Below are positions 42,396 through 50,126 of a stretch of DNA of 64,000 bases, one piece after another (within the stretch, counting starts at the first letter, position 1; each line of letters starts with the position of its first letter). The stretch covers positions 2,699,363 through 2,763,362 of the forward strand of contig NZ_CP036349.1 in NCBI RefSeq assembly GCF_007753265.1, written 5' to 3'. The translations under genes were made by a program, and so were the position numbers. Under the pieces are notes generated by a model. The model did no database searches and was not told where the DNA came from. It saw nothing but the letters and a program-made list of their open reading frames with translations. The DNA is from Botrimarina mediterranea (GTDB taxonomy: Bacteria; Planctomycetota; Planctomycetia; Pirellulales; Lacipirellulaceae).

Positions 42396-42579
42396 CGTGA
42401 GGCCGACGGCTGATTCGGTTAGGCGCAGCTTGGATTGGGCAGATGCAATGTGGACGCTCTTGAAATTAGGTCACCCCGGCACGCCGTAAGCCGGGCCGAA
42501 AAAAAATCACTGCTGTTTTCAGCGCTGCGCCGCTGGCCGAAGGTCGTGACGTACTCTTCTGCGCTGCTTCGGCCGGCCC

Positions 42580-43242
42580 ATGGCCTGCGCTGCCCGTGTA
42601 TCCGTCACAACTGCTACAGCCAGACTCATGCCGTTCGCCTCGTCACTGTCGCTGCACCGCGCAATCGACTACGCGCTGCGGCTGCATGCTGCGGTTGAGC
42701 GTGGCGCTAGCCGCGATATCGCCCACGAGCAAGCGGTGCTCACAAACCTAGCGCTTGATACGCCCGGCTGCGACCTGCCGGGGCAGTGCCGAGGCGCCCG
42801 TTACGCGCTGGTTTGCTGGCTCGACGAACTGTTCACTTGCCACTCTCGCTGGGCCGACGCCTGGAACGAAGGCAAGCTCGAATCCACCCTCTACGGCGGC
42901 AATGACCGGGCGTGGGAGTTCTGGCGTCAGGCCAAGCTCGCCGACGCCGAACCCAACGACGATTCCCTTGCGGCCTTTTACTTGTGCGTTGCGCTCGGCT
43001 TCCGCGGCGAATTACGGAACCAGCCCGAGCGGCTCGCCGCTTGGGTCGAGAAGGCAAGATCACGCGTCGCTCGCGGCGCCACACCGGCCTCGCAAACGAC
43101 ACGGATCGCACGTCGATCCCGCCCCTCCAATCGGCTGTGGGGCAAGACCCGGCTCCGACGGTTCGTGACGTTTGCCACGATCGCTGCAACGGTGCTGCTG
43201 CCGCTAGCCGCCTTCGCCATCACACGGAGGGTGCTTGGCTAG
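42580..43242 (+). CDS. tssL: Type VI secretion membrane-complex protein TssL (DotU)
   Basis: 220 residues from the ATG at 42580; an ATG at 42628 is an alternative. DotU/TssL features: RAIDYALRLHAAVERG, CRGARYALVCWLDELFTCHS, WADAWNEGKLESTLYGGNDR, AWEFWRQAKLADAEPNDDSL and FYLCVALGFRGELRNQPERL. The single membrane segment is at the C-terminus (FVTFATIAATVLLPLAAFAI), as in TssL. No peptidoglycan-binding domain follows. It is followed at once by the tssM-like gene. Confidence 0.92.
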   Translation: MACAARVSVTTATARLMPFASSLSLHRAIDYALRLHAAVERGASRDIAHEQAVLTNLALDTPGCDLPGQCRGARYALVCWLDELFTCHSRWADAWNEGKLESTLYGGNDRAWEFWRQAKLADAEPNDDSLAAFYLCVALGFRGELRNQPERLAAWVEKARSRVARGATPASQTTRIARRSRPSNRLWGKTRLRRFVTFATIAATVLLPLAAFAITRRVLG

Positions 43243-43243
43243 C

Positions 43244-44749
43244 ATGATTGCCCTACTCAAGAAGATTGCCCTCGGTGTTATTAAGTCGGCCTTTACGCCA
43301 CTAGCGGGCGGTAAAGTGACGGGCGTCGCTCATGCGTTGCTCGTCGTCGTGACACTGGTAGGACTCTGGCAACTAAATCTGTGGTTGGGTCTTGACCAAG
43401 TGGTGCACGCTCCCTCCCGACTGGTGCGGGAATGGTGGCTGCCGCTGCTGTTCTTACTCAGCTACGGCTTGGTTTGGATTTCTCTCTGGACCTGGCGCGC
43501 CTTCAGCGAGCCGACAGCGGGTTCTCCGTTCCCCGATATCGATGACGCTTGGCGTGCCGTCGTATCAGCGATGGAACGCTGGGGCGCTGACCGCCGAGAC
43601 AAGCCGCTGGTCCTCGTCTTGGGCCAACCCTCGATGCGTGAGCAAGACCTCCTTTCAGCGCTGAGGGTGGCTCCGACGTTTGGGCCGGCGCCTTCAGCGT
43701 CTGGCGGGCCGTTGTGCGTCGTCGCCGATGACCGCGCTATCTACCTGATGTGCTCAGAAACGTCGCTGCTATCGCTCGGAACAGAGAAGCTGATTCAACG
43801 CCGCACTACGCAAAGCAGTCGGAAACTCACGGCAGCGGCTTCGGCGTTTGAAGCGACGATGCCCGCCGCCTTGCGTGTCGAAGCGAATGGTGACGACTCT
43901 ACCGGGACCGCCACGCTCGTCGCTCCGGCGATAACTCAGACACCGTTTGACGACTCCATCGCTGACGACCTCCCGTCGACGCCACTGTTTACCGATGAGC
44001 AGGCGTCTCGCTGCGCCGGCCGGCTCAGCCATTTGCTGCAACTCGTGGCCCGCGATCGTGAGCCAGGATTGCCGGTTGATTCGGCAGCGGTGGTTTTTCC
44101 CTGTGACGCCCTCGCCGACACCGACGCGACTGCCCAGATGGCGGACGCGATGCGGCAGGACCTTGCAGTTGTCGAAGAGGCCGGAGTGCGCTGCGGCGTC
44201 ATCGCGATCGGCGCTGACCTACAACACGTGCCCGGCGCCGGGCAGCTTTTGCACTTACTCTCCGCCGACCGCAAAGCTCGTGTCTACGGCGCCAAGCTGC
44301 CGCATGACGCCCTGACCTCCGAGTCGGCGTTGCGAGACGCGGTGGATTGGCTGACCGGAGTCGTGACGCCAACCCTCTGTCAGCGGCTGTTCCAGTTTGA
44401 TGAGGACGGCTTTGAGTCGTTGCCCGACAACGCGGCTCTGCACGCCTTCCAGAGTGAGGTGGGTCGCCGTGGCGAGCACTTGGCCAACTTGCTGACTCAG
44501 GGCCTCGATACCGGCAGCGGCGATGCCTGGCCGTGCGTGGGGACCTATTTGGTCGCTACTGGCGATCCCGTCGGTGGCAGCCAGGCGTTTGGAGCCGGAC
44601 TGTTAGATAGCCTGCTCGATTCGCCCGTACGCGCCGCCTGGACCAAGGAAGCCCTGCAGCGAGACGCGCTCGTGACCCGCAGCGTCGCCATCGGATACGC
44701 CGCCTTCGGCATCGCGACATTAACTGTCATCGGACTGCTTGCTTTCTGA
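43244..44749 (+). CDS. Short TssM-like (IcmF-related) membrane protein
   Basis: 501 residues from the ATG at 43244; a TTG at 43235 fits the GGAGG site at 43226 more closely and would overlap tssL by eight bases. Two membrane segments (about 30-50 and 65-85) precede a cytoplasmic domain, and a third hydrophobic segment (about 482-501) ends the protein. Position after tssL and the layout match the N-terminal half of TssM/IcmF. KPLVLVLGQPSMREQDLL stands where the Walker A motif is expected but has no GxxGxGK[ST]. The long periplasmic part of TssM, several hundred residues in Gram-negative model systems, is absent: the chain stops at the third membrane segment. Identity is inferred from position and topology more than from sequence. 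Confidence 0.75.
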   Translation: MIALLKKIALGVIKSAFTPLAGGKVTGVAHALLVVVTLVGLWQLNLWLGLDQVVHAPSRLVREWWLPLLFLLSYGLVWISLWTWRAFSEPTAGSPFPDIDDAWRAVVSAMERWGADRRDKPLVLVLGQPSMREQDLLSALRVAPTFGPAPSASGGPLCVVADDRAIYLMCSETSLLSLGTEKLIQRRTTQSSRKLTAAASAFEATMPAALRVEANGDDSTGTATLVAPAITQTPFDDSIADDLPSTPLFTDEQASRCAGRLSHLLQLVARDREPGLPVDSAAVVFPCDALADTDATAQMADAMRQDLAVVEEAGVRCGVIAIGADLQHVPGAGQLLHLLSADRKARVYGAKLPHDALTSESALRDAVDWLTGVVTPTLCQRLFQFDEDGFESLPDNAALHAFQSEVGRRGEHLANLLTQGLDTGSGDAWPCVGTYLVATGDPVGGSQAFGAGLLDSLLDSPVRAAWTKEALQRDALVTRSVAIGYAAFGIATLTVIGLLAF

Positions 44750-44755
44750 GCAGGT

Positions 44756-45667
44756 CTATCGCTTCGATGATTGCCAGAGTTCGACAAGGCTTCTGTTTGC
44801 CTGGGGTGGTTTAGGCGCCGGAGGCGTTGCGACCGGTGGCATATCAAGCGGTGGTGGGGCGCCACCTGCTGTGGGTTGAGCGTACGCTACCCGTACCGCG
44901 TCGTCCTCGGAGCCAACCGTGCTCAGCGGCGCCTCCGGGGGCGTCGCCGGCGCTGAAACATCAGTGCATTGCTGACAACGTTGCAGAGCCACCAGCGCCA
45001 TTTGCCGCACCGCGGGGCAGCGCTCTGCCGGATTACCATCGTCGCATCCGCCGGTGACGCAGACCGTCAAGGCCTTCGTCGTCGCGGGTGTGCAACAGCA
45101 CCCGCATGCCAGCGCTTTAGCCGCTTCGAGTCGCACGCACTCGTCCCGGTCGGCGCGGAGCGAGGCGATCAACGCCGCCTCGGCTTCCGGGTAATAGCGA
45201 CAGTCGAGGCAGGCTAAGTAAGCCACTGCTTCGCGCCGCAGGCCGGCCTCGGCCTTCTCGGACTTGATCTGCGCCGCGGCGGCGACGCTTGGTGGGGGCG
45301 GCGGCGGTGGCTTGGGCACGGCGCCCGGCGCCATGCCGGCGGGCTGGGTGGCGTTCAACTCAACCGCGGCAGCGAACTCGTTATCGCAGGGCGCCGGGAT
45401 CAATCCGCCGGTCAACTTGCTGATTGGCCGAACGGCGTTCCCGAGGAACTTGCCGAAATTCGAGGTCTGGCAGTGCAAGTGGGCGCGACGGCACGTCCAG
45501 GCGACGTTGCCCCAAAAGCCCCGCGGCTCTGCGCCGGCTGCGGCCGACGGCAGGACCTCGCCTTGTGCGGAGGCGACGACTGCTAACGTCAACATACACG
45601 ACGCTAGCAAACGCGATGCTGCTAGCGTCTGGGTGCGAAGTTGTTGTCGAATCGTTCGGTCCGCCAT
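44756..45667 (-). CDS. Exported cysteine-rich protein with HEAT-like repeats
   Basis: 303 residues from the ATG at 45667; a longer frame starts at 45715. Signal peptide at about 1-38 (LLASCMLTLAVVASAQGE). A proline run (PPPPPPP) near 130 separates a short cysteine-bearing part (TCRRAHLHC) from helical repeats: LRREAVAYLACLDCRYYPEA, ALIASLRADRDECVRLEAAK, ALACGCCCTPATTKAL and RCPAVRQMALVALQRCQQC, reading as HEAT-like with many cysteines. The end is Pro-rich. It is encoded between tssM-like and an outer-membrane barrel gene from which it diverges. It is unrelated to known core Tss proteins and may be an accessory envelope component. Confidence 0.7.
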   Translation of the reverse strand: MADRTIRQQLRTQTLAASRLLASCMLTLAVVASAQGEVLPSAAAGAEPRGFWGNVAWTCRRAHLHCQTSNFGKFLGNAVRPISKLTGGLIPAPCDNEFAAAVELNATQPAGMAPGAVPKPPPPPPPSVAAAAQIKSEKAEAGLRREAVAYLACLDCRYYPEAEAALIASLRADRDECVRLEAAKALACGCCCTPATTKALTVCVTGGCDDGNPAERCPAVRQMALVALQRCQQCTDVSAPATPPEAPLSTVGSEDDAVRVAYAQPTAGGAPPPLDMPPVATPPAPKPPQANRSLVELWQSSKR

Positions 45668-45791
45668 GGGGAGACCACAGTCGAGGCTGCTTTCGTGACG
45701 ATCAAGTGAAAGCAAGTTGTGTCCAAGGGCTTAGTTCGGTCTTTTGTTGCTTGCCACCCAACCAAAACAGCGTCCTGCCGACGAGAGCGAC

Positions 45792-47123
45792 ATGAAGCCG
45801 CCCCGCCGCCCACGATGCTACTGCTCTATCAAGTGGGGGTTGCTGGCGTTGGCGTCAGTGCTGACTTCGGCGTCGGCGATCGCGGAAGAAACGCCAGCTA
45901 TCCTCCGGTTGCCGAGCTTGGTCGCCGAGACCGAGGACTCTCAGCCGGCGCGTTGGTCGCCAGAACGCATCGCGCGGCGACTCCCGCCCGCTGAGCCGAC
46001 GCCACCGGACCCGGTTCCTGTCGAACCCGCTCCAACGATCGAGCCTGATACACAAGACGCTCCGATCGTTGAATCAGTCCCAGCGCCGCCATCGCCGACG
46101 CCGTTGGTTGAACCGCTGCCGATGCCGTCGGTTGTGGAGGCTCCGCCGCCGATCGAGTCGCCTGTCGCAAGCTTCGGTTTCTGCGACTACTGCGGCTGCG
46201 GATGCAATTCCGGGTCGTGCTGTGATGACTGCAATTCGACGGGGCGCCTTGGGCGCTTTGGCAGGGCCATCTATCGCGGCCTCTGCTGCCCCGATCCTTG
46301 CTATAAGCCGGTTTGGACACCGCTAGCAGACGCGGCGTTCTTTACGACCGCAGTACGTCCGGTGAACCAGCAACGGTTCCGTTGGGACTACGCTGAGGAC
46401 CTGATGCGACCCGATCGGGCGGAGTACTTCTGGGCGCGAACGACCGACCCCGGCAAAGGGCCGCGGCCGACGCCGTTTGCGATCGACTACGACGAGCTCA
46501 GCCACTATGTCGAAGTCGCGCACGGCTCTTTCGGTGCGTCGTTCGAGTACCGCTATCGCTCGCTCGACGCCGACGGCGCCCATGCCGCCGGTTTCGGAGA
46601 CCTGACGATCGGCACGAAGACGTTGCTCTTCGACACGAGCCTCGTGCAGTTCGCTTTCCAGTTCTTGACGCACGTGCCCGCGGGCGTGGCGAACGAGGGC
46701 CTCGGCGTCGGGCACGTGTCGCTCGAGCCGGGCGCCGTGCTTGGTTTCAATCTCACGCCGAACTCCTACCTGCAAGCCGAATTCAACGAGTGGATCCCGC
46801 TCGGCGGCGACGCGGACTATGCCGGCGCCGTCTTCCGCTACAACGTGGCTTACAACCACGTCGTCGCACGATTGATGCCTGGCGTCCCGATCATCGGCGT
46901 TGTCGAAATGAACGGCTGGCGATTCCAGGACGGCGCCTACACCGACGTCACCGTCGTGCCGCAGTTTCAACCGGCCAGCGGTGAGTCCTACCTGCACGGG
47001 GCGGCCGGCGTGCGGATGTTCATGTGCGACCGCGTCGACATGGGCGTCAGTTACTCCACACCGGTCACCAGCGATGGCTGGGCCGAGACATGGATTCGTT
47101 CCGAGTTACGCGTCCGCTACTGA
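45792..47123 (+). CDS. Outer-membrane beta-barrel protein with Pro-rich and Cys-rich N-terminal part
   Basis: 443 residues from the ATG at 45792. Signal peptide at 1-31. Residues 65-127 are Pro/Glu-rich (PAEPTPPDPVPVEPAP). Residues 131-147 hold a Cys cluster (CDYCGCGCNSGSCCDDC), followed by CCPDPC at 165-170. The remainder (175-443) has alternating beta-strands ending in WIRSELRVRY, a terminal aromatic strand typical of outer-membrane barrels: VEVAHGSFGASFEYRYRSLD, FGDLTIGTKTLLFDT, YLQAEFNEWIPLGGDADYAG. The barrel is inferred from strand pattern. It lies divergent from the Cys-rich HEAT-like gene, 124 bases away, and its end overlaps the minus-strand gene at 47117 by seven bases. A role as an outer anchor for the secretion machine is a guess. 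Confidence 0.72.
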   Translation: MKPPRRPRCYCSIKWGLLALASVLTSASAIAEETPAILRLPSLVAETEDSQPARWSPERIARRLPPAEPTPPDPVPVEPAPTIEPDTQDAPIVESVPAPPSPTPLVEPLPMPSVVEAPPPIESPVASFGFCDYCGCGCNSGSCCDDCNSTGRLGRFGRAIYRGLCCPDPCYKPVWTPLADAAFFTTAVRPVNQQRFRWDYAEDLMRPDRAEYFWARTTDPGKGPRPTPFAIDYDELSHYVEVAHGSFGASFEYRYRSLDADGAHAAGFGDLTIGTKTLLFDTSLVQFAFQFLTHVPAGVANEGLGVGHVSLEPGAVLGFNLTPNSYLQAEFNEWIPLGGDADYAGAVFRYNVAYNHVVARLMPGVPIIGVVEMNGWRFQDGAYTDVTVVPQFQPASGESYLHGAAGVRMFMCDRVDMGVSYSTPVTSDGWAETWIRSELRVRY

Positions 47124-47566
47124 AGAATCGGCAACTTGCTATTCCGCCAATCCCATCCGTCGAGCACGCCCTGGCTCTGTTTGGGCGGGGTGATGCTCGG
47201 TTCTTTCGCTTGACGGCCTAGTAGTTCGGCTGCAAGTCGATGGCCGAGCGTCGGATCGATTGGCGGTGACGCGGGCTCGGCGGGAAGCGTCTCAGGCTTC
47301 TGTTGTGCAGCGGCCTGCTGCTTGGCGATCGCGGCCTTGTTGGCGGCAGCGAGAGTAGCGATCGCTTCTTTCTTGGCCGCAATCTGCCCCAGCGCAGACT
47401 GATTCGCCGTTAACAGCTGAGTCGCAATGTGAGCCGTGGTCCCAGCCAGCCGGGATAACTCGCTGCGCAAGAGCGGCTCCATCGGGCCACGCTGAGCCGT
47501 GGACAAATCTCGATGGAGTTCGTTGAGCGTCTTCAGGACGATGTCGATGGACTTGTTGGTGTTCAC
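47117..47566 (-). CDS. Small coiled-coil/Ala-rich protein in vgrG operon
   Basis: 149 residues from a GTG at 47566 with AAGGAGA eight bases upstream; the GTGA overlaps the stop of the DUF6931-like gene, so the two are coupled. Residues 1-100 are helical: NTNKSIDIVLKTLNELHRDL, ELSRLAGTTAHIATQLLTAN, QSALGQIAAKKEAIATLAAA, and NKAAIAKQQAAAQQKPET. The C-terminus is Pro-rich, ending RNSKLPILQ. I recognise no domain. It may be an adaptor or a chaperone for the spike genes; this comes only from its position. Confidence 0.65.
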   Translation of the reverse strand: MNTNKSIDIVLKTLNELHRDLSTAQRGPMEPLLRSELSRLAGTTAHIATQLLTANQSALGQIAAKKEAIATLAAANKAAIAKQQAAAQQKPETLPAEPASPPIDPTLGHRLAAELLGRQAKEPSITPPKQSQGVLDGWDWRNSKLPILQ

Positions 47567-48180
47567 TTCCAGTCTCCTTCGGTCCACAGGCTGGACCCGC
47601 GGAGTATCTCCGCTGCGATGCGGAGCGATTGGCGGAGCACCGCGTCTCGCTCGGCGGTGGACGGCGCCGCAGCCGCCATCAGCACGGCGTTCGCGGCTGC
47701 TTTGGCGGCTACTCCCGGCGGCGGCGGCACCTCGGGCTGCCCGGGCAGCGAGATACTCCCCTCGGCCCAGAAAGCCGCGGTTGCCGCCGCGCCCGCCGGC
47801 GTGTCAAAGCCCACGGTTTCGGCAGCGGCCTGCGCGGTGCGGCGCTTCGATTCCGTTGGATCAAAAACCCATGCGACAGCGGCGTCGATCGCCGCGGCAG
47901 TGGCGTCGCCTTCCAAAGGCGGCGATAGGCGTAGCAGGTTCCAAACACACAACAACGCCCACCACACCGCGCGACGTGGTCCGAGATACGCGGCGGCGAA
48001 ACGCGTTGCGTCCTCTAGCTGATTCGTCTCGACAAGACGGGAGAAGTAGGCGTCCGCCGTCTCATTCGAATCGGGCCTTGTCGTCCACGGCCCGGCTGCA
48101 GCCGCAGCGACACAAACGTCCTGTGCGGGCGGCGCCACGGTTGAGCTGTCAACTTCGGCGATAGCGGAGGCGGGTGGCAT
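47563..48180 (-). CDS. DUF6931-like protein
   Basis: 205 residues. The pattern ARFAAAYLGPRRAVWWALLC, followed by NLLRLSPPLEGDATAAAI and WVFDPTESKRRTAQAAAETV, is what I recall for DUF6931, a helical family found with type VI spike genes. The segment PAGAAATAAFWAEGSISLPG is also in that family. Biochemical role unknown. The gene lies 17 bases after PAAR on the minus strand and its stop overlaps the start of the small coiled-coil gene by four bases. Confidence 0.65.
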   Translation of the reverse strand: MPPASAIAEVDSSTVAPPAQDVCVAAAAAGPWTTRPDSNETADAYFSRLVETNQLEDATRFAAAYLGPRRAVWWALLCVWNLLRLSPPLEGDATAAAIDAAVAWVFDPTESKRRTAQAAAETVGFDTPAGAAATAAFWAEGSISLPGQPEVPPPPGVAAKAAANAVLMAAAAPSTAERDAVLRQSLRIAAEILRGSSLWTEGDWK

Positions 48181-48197
48181 GAGTCGGTCCTGTTAAT

Positions 48198-48497
48198 TCA
48201 TCCAAACAACACGGTAGGGGCGCCGAGCACAATCTTGCCGCCGTGAGCGGTAGGGTCACCCAACCGTGCGGCGGGCTTGCCACCCAGAAGGACCGTGGTG
48301 CTCCCCATCGCAACCGTGTCGGGCAGCCCGACGCAGACGGCCATATCGCCCACAACCGAAGCGGGCATCGACGCAACGAGCACCGTCGGCGCGCCGGGGC
48401 CAGTGATCGGGCCGCCAACGTGCGGAATCGGCGGCACCCCCGGTGTCACCATCGGGCATACGTGCATATCGGTAAGTCGTGCGGCTGGGGCGCCCAT
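48198..48497 (-). CDS. PAAR-domain spike-tip protein
   Basis: 99 residues from the ATG at 48497, which is the conserved start MGAPAARLTDMHVCPM. The PAAR repeats are PAARLTDMHVC, MPASVVGDMAVCVG and PAARLGDPTAHGG near the end. No effector domain is attached. PAAR proteins sharpen the VgrG trimer; the compact size is typical for a stand-alone tip. It follows the tail-protein gene by 80 bases. A longer frame to 48575 exists but its extra residues are not PAAR-like. Confidence 0.94.
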   Translation of the reverse strand: MGAPAARLTDMHVCPMVTPGVPPIPHVGGPITGPGAPTVLVASMPASVVGDMAVCVGLPDTVAMGSTTVLLGGKPAARLGDPTAHGGKIVLGAPTVLFG

Positions 48498-48577
48498 GAT
48501 GCAGAAGAAGTGGTTAGTGTTCAGCGATTGGTAGTCACAACGGTTGAACTGACGGCTAATGCCGACAGACATCAACC

Positions 48578-50098
48578 TTAGTTGATCATCGTTACTGCGC
48601 CCTTGATGGCGGTTTGGCCGGAACCCTGGACGGCGACCATCGTGCCCTTGGCTTCGAAGTTCATGTCCGCTTGGTGCGTGACATTCATGCCTTTGGTGGT
48701 CTGCCCATTCTGGTCCACGGCGACGCTACTCGAGCCGCAGCTCATCGTCACGCCGGAGGTCGTGAGTTCGAGGCACGGTCCGCCGCCGGCGCCGACCGAT
48801 AGTTTGATGCCGGTCGAGGTCATCGAGATCAAAGCTCCCGAGCCTTCGGCGCCGACCGATAGCTTCATCCCGTCGGGCGTCATCTCTACTTTGCTGCCCG
48901 TGTCGCCGCCGGTGTTGACGGTGATCGTCCCTTGTTGGCCGGTGGTGATGTCAATCTGCCCGGTTGTGCCGGCACGCCGGACCTGCATCGCGGCGGGGCC
49001 GCAGACGATCGTCGCTTGGCCGGTCGAGTTGATCGCGACAACGCCGTTGTCTTGGCCGTCGGCGCCGTGGGCGTCCAGATGGATCAGTGACGCATCGGTG
49101 TCGCTGTCTTCGGTCGCTCTCGCTCGCAGAGAGATATGCCGCGCCCCGGTCGCTAGGAGTCCGTCGTAACACTGATACTGGTCGGCCTCGTCGGAGCCGA
49201 ACTTCATGTCACTCGTGTCGGGCCCGTTTGCCGCGGCCTCGGCGGCCGCGGCGTCGGCTGCGGGGTCGTCTTCCGTCGATTCTTCCGATGAATCATCACT
49301 CTCAGCAGAGTTCTCAGCGTCATCGACCGAGGTGTCCTCGGAGTTCGCTTCGGCTTCTTCGGCAGCCTTGTCCGCCTCGCCTGCCGCCGTGAGTGACGCC
49401 CCTTGGTCGGTTGCTTTTGACGCCAAGTTGAGCACTAGCGACGAGTAGTCCGATCCCAAGGCGCCGGCGTGGTCGTTGAGACTGCTCGCTTCGGACTGCT
49501 TCTCTAAGCCCGCATCGCATTCTCCAGTCGCCTTCTCAAACTCGATCAGCAAGTTAAGCAGCATGCCGCTTACCCCCCGCGGGCCGAGCGACCGCACGAG
49601 GTTCTCCCACGCGACAGGATCGCTGTCTTGCTTCTTCCATCCAAGCAGTGTCAGCGCCGACGCCGCTGTAACGATCCCTGCTACGAAATAGGTCCGAGGA
49701 TTAGCCTCATCGAAGGTCTGCACGCCACGCCGTGTGATCTCAGCGCCGTGATGGATCGATAGCGAGGGACCGTAGTGCAGAGAACGTTGTGGACCGAAGA
49801 CGCCCGACCAGTCGCCCATCGGCGCCAGCAGGTCCTGGGCCTGCTGGAGAATGCCGTCATCGACAAGGCTCGTTGGGTCAAGCACCAGAGACATCGAGCC
49901 GCCGGTGACGATCTCACTCGTCGAACCCGCCGGCCAGCCGCCGACAATCGACGCGGCGTGCCCGAGGGTGACATCGATTGCCGCCTCATATCCCCTGGAA
50001 AGGCAGGCCGACCGCCAGTTCTTCGTGGCGGATGTCGGTTGCCCATTAAGGTTGGCGAGTTTCGGCGCGTCGGATTCCTGTTCCGCAGCTTCAGCCAT
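48578..50098 (-). CDS. Separate VgrG-tail-like protein with acidic linker
   Basis: 506 residues. Residues 1-235 are unrecognised; a hydrophobic stretch at 136-153 (YFVAGIVTAASALTLLG) could be a membrane segment. Residues 241-295 are an acidic Ala/Glu/Asp/Ser linker. Residues 330-506 show repeated short beta units like the triangular beta-helix of VgrG tails: GQIDITTGQQGTITV, SKVEMTPDGMKLSVG, GALISMTSTGIKLSVG, CLELTTSGVTMSCGSSS and VAVDQNGQTTKGM, ending GTMVAVQGSGQTAIKGAVTM. The gene is directly after a vgrG whose own end is short. It may complete the spike needle, or be an effector delivered on it. Confidence 0.8.
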   Translation of the reverse strand: MAEAAEQESDAPKLANLNGQPTSATKNWRSACLSRGYEAAIDVTLGHAASIVGGWPAGSTSEIVTGGSMSLVLDPTSLVDDGILQQAQDLLAPMGDWSGVFGPQRSLHYGPSLSIHHGAEITRRGVQTFDEANPRTYFVAGIVTAASALTLLGWKKQDSDPVAWENLVRSLGPRGVSGMLLNLLIEFEKATGECDAGLEKQSEASSLNDHAGALGSDYSSLVLNLASKATDQGASLTAAGEADKAAEEAEANSEDTSVDDAENSAESDDSSEESTEDDPAADAAAAEAAANGPDTSDMKFGSDEADQYQCYDGLLATGARHISLRARATEDSDTDASLIHLDAHGADGQDNGVVAINSTGQATIVCGPAAMQVRRAGTTGQIDITTGQQGTITVNTGGDTGSKVEMTPDGMKLSVGAEGSGALISMTSTGIKLSVGAGGGPCLELTTSGVTMSCGSSSVAVDQNGQTTKGMNVTHQADMNFEAKGTMVAVQGSGQTAIKGAVTMIN

Positions 50099-50126
50099 AT
50101 TCGGAGACGCTAATAGTCAGAGGCGA

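Noticed and set aside
49087-49392. Plus-strand Arg/Pro-rich frame opposite the acidic linker of the tail protein
   Set aside because: It is the direct antisense of an Asp/Glu/Ala/Ser-rich coding stretch, which always reads as Arg/Pro/Leu-rich on the other strand.
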